Source: Pycnopodia helianthoides
Lineage: Eukaryota > Echinodermata > Asteroidea > Forcipulatida > Asteriidae
Direction: 5' to 3'
Assembly: GCA_032158295.1 (NCBI GenBank)
Contig: CM063258.1
Location: 6,466,583 to 6,530,582, forward strand
Length of the DNA stretch: 64,000 bases
A model generated the notes under the pieces. The model was not told the origin of the DNA, did no database searches, and saw nothing but the letters and a program-made list of their open reading frames with translations. Of the stretch, positions 55,675 to 64,000 are shown piece after piece. Within the stretch, counting starts at the first letter, position 1, and the number at the start of each line of letters is the position of its first letter. The translations under genes and the position numbers were made by a program.

Positions 55675-55990
55675 AATAGACCTTTCCATTGTTGATAAAC
55701 AAAGTGCGCCGGTTGACATGGATGGCCGAATTGTTAGCGAAACAGTCAATCGCGATTAAAGAAATTGTGACTAAATTCAACATTTTCTGTTAAGATTCAT
55801 GAGCTGAAATGTCTCTCATGATTGGTTGATTTGTTTCGAACAAATTCAACATATTTTTGAATATTTGTGTGTAACATTGCTACAAACTATGGCTATGTGT
55901 TTTTGATTTGCATTTATGGCTTTCCATAGTTTTCCAACCTCGGTTGGCAAAAAACCCTCAGGCTGTGACGTTGCAATAGAAAGGTCTATT
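55675..55990. mobile_element. TIR element with AATAGACCTTTC ends
   Basis: Left AATAGACCTTTCCATTG and right CAATAGAAAGGTCTATT are inverted repeats bounding 316 bp. No coding frame. Confidence 0.7.
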
Positions 55991-57347
55991 ACGAGTGGCA
56001 TTTCTCATGTTTGACCTGACACTCTGTATCGCCAGAAAAAAACGAAAAAAAAAAAAAACGAACGTGAGTGGATGCATGGATAGGAGTCGGGTCAGCTCAT
56101 TTGGCCTTCAGTTCCCTTGATTCGTCCTGGTTGCTTTGTCCGTTCTTTGTATGGTTAGTCAATTAAACGGAGTGAGACAGAATAAAGGGAAAAAAAAACG
56201 TGTGGCTTCAAATGGGCCAGACACACCTCGTTAAAATCGGTTGAGCGTTTCGTTGCTGTACTGGTATGCATGCGTAGTTTATATAAGTATAATGGGCTGG
56301 ACTGGTCAATATGCATCCAGTAAAAAAAACGAATGAAATGATATTACATCTAAAGGAATGATGCACAAATTTAAGTTCGAAACTAAACATTTCGTTAATT
56401 TTTAATGTTAGCTTATTGCAACCTTTCTATTTATTCGAAGAGTTTGTTCGTAATATTTGAGTTGACATTTGCAACAAAAATAAACACTTCTGTTTTATTC
56501 GTACTTCTGGTCACACACACACACCACACACAAAGCATGTGTTTTTAGAGTTAGAAAAAATGCCTCTTACAGTCGGATGAGTTGTACAAATCACTGAACT
56601 CAACGAGTGATAGTTATAGAGGGCGGTATTTCCCCTTCTTGTACATAATTAAAGCTTCACAAGTCGCATTCATGTCGACTTCGAAATGATGCTGCTCTTC
56701 AAAGAGTTTCTAGGAACAATATTGAAAAGATCGATGAGATCACAGGTAGTTGAAAACTGCAATTAACGGATGAGTAAAGCAGTTTAAAATATTGGTTTGG
56801 AAAATCTATTTGGGGGGAAAAAATGCTTGGATAAATTCAGGTGAAAATCGTGGTTAATACATCCAATCTCCAAATATAAGGAAAAGGTGTCAGGATCACT
56901 TACGGCGGCTCTTTGTAATCTAATAAATTATCGGTAATTCGTGAAAACGGATGCCAAAGCTTCCCTGCGAAAAGCTTTTACGTTCGGCGCCTGTGAGCTC
57001 GTTGTGGGATGAAGGGAGGGAGGGGGTAAGGGGCGGGGGCGTCAATTTGTCATTGGTCTCAATCTATTTGGTTTATTGGGGGAATGTTATTGGTATTGAA
57101 AACTGATTGTTAGAGGCCGTCTTTATACCCTGCTAATTCTGCACGGTTTTTTATGAGGGTCGAATTAATTACCTTGGTCGGAAAGTAGTGTATACTCATT
57201 CACGAGCTGTACGGACAGTTTGAGTACAGAATGCTGATCTTATTATTTGACTTTATTGATAATTAAGCTGACATTGGTAATTGGTAAATAAGCTGACATT
57301 GGTAATTGGTAAATAAGCTGAGATTGTTGGCATTAGATAATTTCTCT
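55991..57347. other. NR6A1 intron, no exon recognised
   Basis: AT-rich with A and AC runs. A 28-bp word, AAGCTGACATTGGTAATTGG, is repeated two and a half times at 57263-57325. Confidence 0.5.
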
Positions 57348-57790
57348 CAGAGGTAGTGTCATCCCTTGGTTGTTGTCTACGTAATGCTGTCTTCTAAGGC
57401 AAAATAAATCAAGAAAGATGAAATAAAAGTCACCTGTAAAAGCTTCAGTTGAATACGATGCCTACGTGTTGAGAAAACGGGGGGGGGGGAACAAACTGTC
57501 GCTCTGTATTTTTTATCAAGAACGTTGAAACCACGTTTAGTGAGGTGACCAATCGCGTCTCTGGCCACATTGAGGGCAGCATTCAAACGGGCACCACGGA
57601 AACTTTGGAGATTCAAAATTGTCGACATCATTTTATTGTTTTCAAATCGACTGGGGGCACACTTCAGACAAAATAATTTCACAGGATGCTTACCACCGAT
57701 ACCATCTTTGTGATGAGTTGTCTTTCGGATGAAATATGCACAACTTCTTCTTGGGGGTCATTTACCAAAAGTGTAACACCACCTTTAAAA
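57348..57790. mobile_element. TIR element related to 52317-52743
   Basis: Left AGGTAGTGTCATCCCTTGGT and right ACCAAAAGTGTAACACCACCTTT. On the minus strand it shares GGCCAGAGACGCG and CACCTCACTAAACGTGG with 52543-52600. Confidence 0.65.
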
Positions 57791-58122
57791 CTCGTTGTTG
57801 AATCTAAAGCTAATTCCGGCCAGGATTGTTTGACCTCTTCAACCTCATGTGTGTATTAGTTTTGTTTTGTAAAAGGAATAAGGACAAGATAATCATAAAT
57901 CTAAATATGAACCTGTCATATTTTTGTCATGGTTGCTGTGTTTGAAAGCGAAGGAAACCAACCTGCTAGAAGTGTAAACATCTACAGGAAGTTTTTTAGT
58001 GATGATTTTCTGTCGAATCTGACACTACAATTTGAAAAAGTGCAACCGAAATACCTACATAAAAGTTGCTGACACTGATGACTTAAAATCCATATCAGTT
58101 TAATATACCCGGTCAAAGTTTA

Positions 58123-58497
58123 AAGGGGCACATTGCCTTCGGATTGGGCGCTTTGGGCTATAAAAGGCGTTTGTTATGAACTGAATATGTTGGCAAGTTG
58201 TTTTAAGAGTAAACTCTAATGACTCACGTAAATATCCCTTGAAATTGTGGGGTGTTAATGTATTTTGATGATTGAACACGGTCCGCTATTAAATTTGTAA
58301 AAACCACATTTTTGACTCTTCAAAAATGGCGGACCGTATGATTCGCTGGTTGTATTTCCAAAGGCAAATTCATGTTTTGTTGAATCACCGCTCACTAGTT
58401 ACAACACACAGTACATGAACAACTCTTTAAAAAAGGATAAGGAGTCATTCCAAACAGCAAAATGTTGAGAGGTTTGAAGGCAGTATGCCCCTTTAAC
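58123..58497 (+). mobile_element. F5-family MITE
   Basis: Ends TTTAAAGGGGCACATTGCCTTC and GAAGGCAGTATGCCCCTTTAA. The interior has GGCTATAAAAGGCGTTTGTTAT and AAAATGGCGGACCGT, matching 19447-19700. Confidence 0.8.
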
Positions 58498-58684
58498 AAT
58501 TCATTAATTCACTGGATTTGCTTTTTGCGTTTTTGATTTATTTTTGTTTATTACCCGTTCATTACTGTTATTTTAACCTGTGGCTAGGTTAGTCGGGTAC
58601 CCTGAATTCTAAATCACTGTCACGGCATTGATGATTAATTAAATAGAAACGGAATCAGTCTATTACTTTTCTGGCAGTTATGGT

Positions 58685-58806
58685 TTGGTTTGTTTGTTTG
58701 TTTGTTTGTTTGTTTGTTTGTTTGTTTGTTTGTTTGTTTGTTTGTTTGTTTGTTTGTTTGTTTGTTTGTTTGTTTGTTTGTTTGTTTGTTTGTTTGTTTG
58801 TTTGTT
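58685..58806 (+). repeat. (GTTT)n microsatellite
   Basis: About 30 uninterrupted GTTT units. The plus frame through it reads a VCLF string and is not a gene. Confidence 0.98.
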
Positions 58807-61800
58807 AAAAGGTTTTTGTTTTTAGGTTTTCGTCGGTTGGGGGTGTTTGTTTGGTTGTTGCAAAAAGATCGTATTTGTTGTTATTCCTTACATTTTACAC
58901 ATTTACTTAGTTTTATACATGTTTATGTATTTATATTTTGTTAAATTCTTTACGGGATGTTGGGGGGGGGGGAGGTGTATGGCAGTGGAACCCAGCTTAC
59001 ACAAGAATCTCCTGCAGCGCATCTTTGGACACGTTTTACCCGGGCTGAGGTTCAACCAGTCAAGGCCTAAATGTGGCCGTGAGACAGCCATAACAATCTG
59101 CCGTGCCTGTTACGTAATCATGACTCCCTTCGACGACCAAAATCTGATTAATATGGGTTCGCGCACGCGCAGTCGCAGTAAGGTAATGATCTTCAGTCAT
59201 GCTCAGTTCGTCATGTATGAGTTCATTCAAGGCCGCTTCAAAACCCAGCGAAAACATGCAAGGTATAAACAGCCTAGTCGGGAGCGCAAATAATTATTAT
59301 GTGACAGCACCCCCCAGCCCCTTTGGCTTGGGGCAAGGTCCGTTTAGTATCGTCACCCCCAAGCTAATATCCCATGATGCACCACGAGATAATTCCTGAA
59401 ACATAAAAAGTGTAAGGATCCATTATGTAGTTTTGTAATACTTTGTGTGAAAGTTTGCATTGTCTTTCTCGGAGTTTCGTTAAACTTCATTAAATTCAAA
59501 CTTCAAAATGAAAACCTTTTTGGAAGAGATAAAAACATCTCGGCACATCAAACTAAACACAATGATTCATTAGTGGGAGATTTCTTCTGAACAATAGAAC
59601 GGACCTAGGTTCCCAAGGGATCGATGTTAGGTCCCAAAATAGAGAGCGACAAGGCTGTGTTGATTTTAAGCAGAGAATTGAGTGCTGTTGGGGAAGAGAG
59701 TGTGGGGTTCGAGTTTTCATTAATTTCTGATACTGCACTGTCTCCATAGATACCTAGCAGTCACATTTTATACTTTTGTGACCAAAGCAAGATGTATTAA
59801 AGTAGATAAACCGAGGAAAACAACTTATCTATAGGAATTTATTGACGTGAAATCACGTCTGATGAGTGAAAACTCTGGGGTGCGTGTATGACAGTCAACG
59901 ACCAAGGCCGGATGAAAAAAAAAAAAAAAAAAAAAAAAAAATACCGACCTGAGAAAATTCATTCTGGTTTTCAGTCTGTTTTGTTCTTTGGTGGTGCTGT
60001 TCACGGTGTATTACCCACAAAGCCCGGATGAATAAAAGATGGCTCTGGTTGTTTCTGTGTTTTGTTTCCTCTCCAATACAAATCTCGACTGTCTTACAAC
60101 CTTGGCGTCAACAGAACCAGATTGGTTATCGAGCCCTCCTGGTATCGTACTCCACATCTCACCTTGGTTAACGACTTATACTACACAAATCGCCTTAATG
60201 TGGACTCGCTTGCGCTGCAATGCCATAAAGATGAAAAGACAATGAACGTAAATAATGATTGTCCTCCCAGATAAATCTTTCCTCTAGCCATTGAACGTGG
60301 AGACATCTCTTCGCATTATATCAGCACAGGAAGTCTCAAACAGCGCTGTTTTTCTAGCCATCAGTTTTACATATACCATTCTCACAATACCGGTATATAG
60401 TCGTTATTCCTAACTTATTCCCCTGAAGAACCTATGACCGGCCCATTAATGGGATTTTGCCCAATCCAACCCACCAGAAAGCATTTCGATTCTCAGCCAA
60501 ACGAAGGCTCATTTTGGAAATCTTTTGTCGTGTTTTCCTTGGGCAATTGCCGCCTAAAGAAATCGCTATGCCTAAAGCAACGATACAATCGGAAATTCTG
60601 GATTACAATTGGTCCTTGTCCCGGTTTTGCGATGGAACGCTTGAGTTTGGGTAGTTTCCATCAGCGTGCGCCCGATGCCAATTCCAATTGTATTTTGGGG
60701 GAAACAATTCATTTTGGTTTTCTAATTCCAACTACTTTTAAGGGTATTAATTTTCCGCAGACGTGGAGTCTGGGACGTCAACTCCCAAGGGCGGAGCCGG
60801 GTTTGTCCTAGGGGGATGGGGGGCGTTTGTGGCATTCTTTCAGGCTACGACTCGCTTGGTAGTCGCTGATTAAAAGGAAAGGCACACCATTGGCTCATTG
60901 GTATAGAGGGCTGCTTTACTTTCTTCGAACGTAAACTACAAAGGCTTTTCTTTTTTTTTTTTTTTTTTTTTTTTACGATATATCAAATCAGCAAGTAACA
61001 AAATGTAAACAGAAAAAACTGATTGTGATGTCAAAGCGTTCTTGAAACTCAGTAAACTATCCAAACTGTTGTTTTGAGAAACCTATTGAGAGAGCAGAAT
61101 ACCTGAATTTAAGTTAAACATTTTGTTCTAGTTTTACGAAATAAAGATATATAATTTTGTTTTAAAGTCTCAAACGGTTATTTGTTTCCGTGGAGTAAGG
61201 ATTTAGCGCCCACGCCTGAGAAACTCAAGGTCGCACCCCAAACAATGTTTTTTTTTGTCATCGTCGATTCTTGGGTATACGAAACCGCAACCGTTGTTCT
61301 GTTGCCCCCAATGAAAAGTACATGGCATGATTTACAATTAGGCGGTCGGAAATACGTACTCGGATTGTGAACGAATTGGGGTTCAAGGATTGGTAAAATG
61401 AAAACAGTTGATTAGCTATTCCTTTTTTTCTATTATTGGCTTGTCGAATATGTCATTATTTTGAGCGTCAATGACTGGCACGGTGTCTCCCCCACATTGC
61501 TGTTCAAACTGAGTGATAACAGCACGAAATTGAAGTAATTCTACTGGACTTTTATATCAGAAGGTAGTTCGTCTCTGATTGAGTGCGAACGTTTGTTTTG
61601 GTAACTCTAATTTTTCTGTTTGGATACAAGTGCGCCATTTTGGGCATAAAGATTACCCAACGGCCAGTCGGAACTTTGAAAGCTTCGTGTTCAGATCCGT
61701 AAACCTATCATGACATGAGCTCATTAATGAGGTTTTTGTTTGCACATCAAATTGACTTCTTTTTGAATGATGATTTTTCAAAGCTGATGCGAGGTTTTTG

Positions 61801-62132
61801 TGTTTGTAACCCTCTGCCTTCCCAAAGAGGCGTCTTCCTGGAGGTTTATGGCGCTCTGTCTGAATGCAAACAGAAAGCCGTCACTGGACTTATACATTTA
61901 GTTTAGACAGGCATTTAATGAGAGGGGTTTTTTTTTTGCACATCAATTCCACTGATTTTAGGGAGGATTTTTCAAAGGTGCTAGGGTTTGCGTTTTATAA
62001 GTAGTGGTCTTAATATTGGGTTTGAGAAAGGACTATACCTTCGTTCTAAACCTGTGTAGTTACGGATCTAAATTAATTAAAATATCACAGTTTGAAACCG
62101 TGTGGTTGCGGATCAAAATGAATTGAAACATT
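58807..62132. other. NR6A1 intron or intergenic, no exon recognised
   Basis: Holds a G10 run (about 58962), an A26 run (59916-59941), a T24 run (60951-60974) and open frames at 58981-59293 and 60434-60811 that have no recognisable domain. AGAGGG and CATCTC words are common. No splice-flanked conserved exon was seen. Confidence 0.4.
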
Positions 62133-62255
62133 ACAGCTGCTCTTTTCGAAACAAAAACTCAGTTATTTTAAACATGAGTTTCCTTATGGGGCTTCAATCA
62201 GCTGGACGGAGCCCAGGCCAAGCACAAGCCCTGGTTTCGAAAAAGGCCAATGGAT
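62133..62255. mobile_element. TTTTCGAAACCA-family MITE, copy 4
   Basis: Right end CCCTGGTTTCGAAAAAGGCC with inner GGAGCCCAGGCC; the left end CTCTTTTCGAAACAAAAAC is degraded. Confidence 0.55.
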
Positions 62256-62337
62256 AAGAAAGCACCAGTCGAGAATGGACACGGGACTCCTGTTGAGTCC
62301 CGTGTTTATTCGTCCCTCACAATGGAACCAGTCTATG

Positions 62338-62488
62338 GCCCTTTTCGAAACCACTCCTTGGGCTTGGGCTCGGGCTTAGTCTCCATCAGTTAATTTTAAA
62401 AACGTGTGCTCTCGGTACGGGCTTTAAAGCAGTCGGACGGATCCTAAGCCTGAGTTCAAGCCCAAGCCATGTTTTCGAAAAGGCCCTA
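62338..62488. mobile_element. TTTTCGAAACCA-family MITE, copy 5
   Basis: Ends GGCCCTTTTCGAAACCACTC and CATGTTTTCGAAAAGGCCC; inner GGGCTTGGGCTCGGGC / GCCTGAGTTCAAGCCC. It lies 83 bp after the previous copy. Confidence 0.8.
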
Positions 62489-62726
62489 TGTAATTACAAA
62501 CGTTTTAGTGCTTATACACAAATTATATGTTTCAATTTGAGAGATGTGACTTAAAGATAATAATATCATACACCGTTTCAGAGGAATACATTTTTAATAA
62601 TACTCTTGTCTTAAAAAACAACAACAACATATAAACGGCCTGTCACGTCGTCTAATTAGGTGGCCACATCTTCAAAACAACAAATAATGGTCCATGCCTT
62701 TTGTAATATTTATGATATATTTTTCT

Positions 62727-62730
62727 TGTT

Positions 62731-62761
<31 letters not shown>

Positions 62762-62776
62762 ATCTTTCTTTCTTTA
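62727..62776 (+). repeat. (TTTC)n microsatellite
   Basis: About 11 TTTC units with one ATCTTTC interruption. Confidence 0.95.
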
Positions 62777-64000
62777 TTTTGACTTGACATATAGAAATAA
62801 GAAACTGAGCGTTGGGGACACATACGGCAGTATTTTAGACCGAAATGTTTCTTATGGCAATTGGTACCGTACTGTGTACAGTATCAATCGTACAAAAAGT
62901 AAGACGCTAAGCCTAAATGAAAAAAAAAAAATGTTGAAGCTCTTTTTTGTCCTTCCAATCATTAGCAATTATGTAGGATATTAGTAAATACAATGCATTA
63001 TAATGATGCCGGTGGTACACTAGTACAAACGCCTCGCCAGTTCAACCATGTTTGTGGATAGGGCGAAGGCCTTTTTTTTAAAGTGTGCTCTCATTCTCAA
63101 CGTTTTTTTTCTGGACATTTTTGAAAGGCTTTCATTTTTAGTAAAAATGAGTGACGTATATAGCTCAAAGCCAAATCGCTCCTCCCCCGTATACGTGTGC
63201 CAATCAGCGTAAACTGAAGACCCAGCCTGCCGTGTGGAATGAATTATCTACCCGATGGTTATCATCGATGGGGCTGCTGATTGCATCTGTAAGTCTTATA
63301 TGAGCAACGGATGGTGAGTTCAAGGTCCTGTCGACTCGCATAGCTGTCTTGGGTAGCGGGCACGCTCGAGCTCGCGTCGCGGCCTGCCGGGATCACGATC
63401 ACCGAGGGGTGGAGGGGGAAATCATTTCAAAATTTCCTGTAATGTCAAAACCAATCTCGGCAAATACACTCAAATATGAAATTTCAAGAACGATCTCGTA
63501 AACGGTGATAAAGATGTCGGATAATACGTGATACCTGAAACACTTCTTAGGGAAATTCCTGAATCCTTCGAATGTCCCCCAAATAGTTGTATTATTAGGC
63601 CTACGATTTTCTTTTTATAGTTTTGTTTATTATAAGTAGCGAGGACATGTTCATCTATTGCTGATGAGCTAACATTTTTGGTCGCGTCTAAGGTCTGTAC
63701 CGTAATAAATCGAAAAAAGGAGAACATTTTAGTAACTTGTCATAAAATGTAGCTTTCCGCGGTTATTGTGTTAGTTTTTTCGCAGTTTTTTATTGTGTTA
63801 GTTTTCCGCTAGCAAACTTTCACATTGACTTTTCACCTGTATCTCTTCTTAGCGGTCATTTATTTTCGAACACCGCGGGCACAAATGACAAGTACATTGT
63901 CCTTATCACGTTTGTGTGGAGTGATTTTATTGTTGCAACATTAAAAACACACGCGAAATTTGAAATTGTAAAAGAAAATTGAGCAGTTAAACGGAAATGT
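62777..64000. other. Window end, no gene recognised
   Basis: AT-rich with T and A runs. A GTGTTAGTTTTTTCGCAGTTTT-like word is repeated at 63768-63800. No exon, RNA gene or named repeat was recognised. Confidence 0.45.

Noticed and set aside
58690..59293. Open frames across the GTTT repeat and the following 300 bp
   Set aside because: The first is repeat translation. The second (ending about 59293) has no recognisable domain and no supporting splice sites or start context.
60434..60811. 125-codon open frame
   Set aside because: No recognisable domain, no start or splice support; overlapping frames are equally open.

Overview
This is a window of intron-rich, AT-rich metazoan DNA, most likely from an echinoderm and probably a sea star. 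Three things point there: phased GT-AG exons for two metazoan gene families, a degenerate L2/CR1-type LINE, and a very dense load of short inverted-repeat (MITE-like) elements, several of which resemble repeats I associate with asteroid genomes. The species call is inference from memory of repeat style and was not searched.

Coding content sits in three loci, all on the + strand. (1) 10010-16294 and (2) 19855-26617 are two tandem paralogues of an MFSD6-like major facilitator transporter. Each has six coding exons with the same intron phases (2,0,1,1,0) and almost identical internal exon lengths. (3) 47491-47760 and 50423-50478 are two consecutive exons of a nuclear receptor whose DNA-binding domain and C-terminal extension match NR6A1/GCNF. 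Two phase-compatible candidate first coding exons lie upstream, at 30936-31014 and 46958-47087. The ligand-binding-domain exons are not recognisable and probably lie beyond base 64000.

Layout: 1-6.7 kb is repeat-rich intergenic DNA. 6.76-8.56 kb is a broken LINE. 8.8-9.66 kb is a 16-bp minisatellite just upstream of the first transporter. 10.0-26.6 kb holds the transporter pair with repeat-filled introns, including an array of tRNA B-box-like motifs, a tRNA-derived SINE and palindromic MITEs. 26.6-30.9 kb is intergenic with a 0.96-kb terminal-inverted-repeat (TIR) element. 30.9-64 kb is probably the NR6A1 transcription unit, mostly repeats: a composite TIR element containing a 54/108-bp satellite, a 1.94-kb tandem duplication, a foldback element with a telomere-like core, and a patchwork duplication at 48.7-49.2 kb.

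The main structural theme is a set of TTAAAGG-ended MITE families (called F1-F5 here). They have different termini, but at least F1, F2 and F3 share an internal core, and they occur about 25 times. Tandem repeats also repeatedly occur inside inverted-repeat elements. No wholly new protein system was seen; the novelty is in the repeat biology and in how elements sit against exons.
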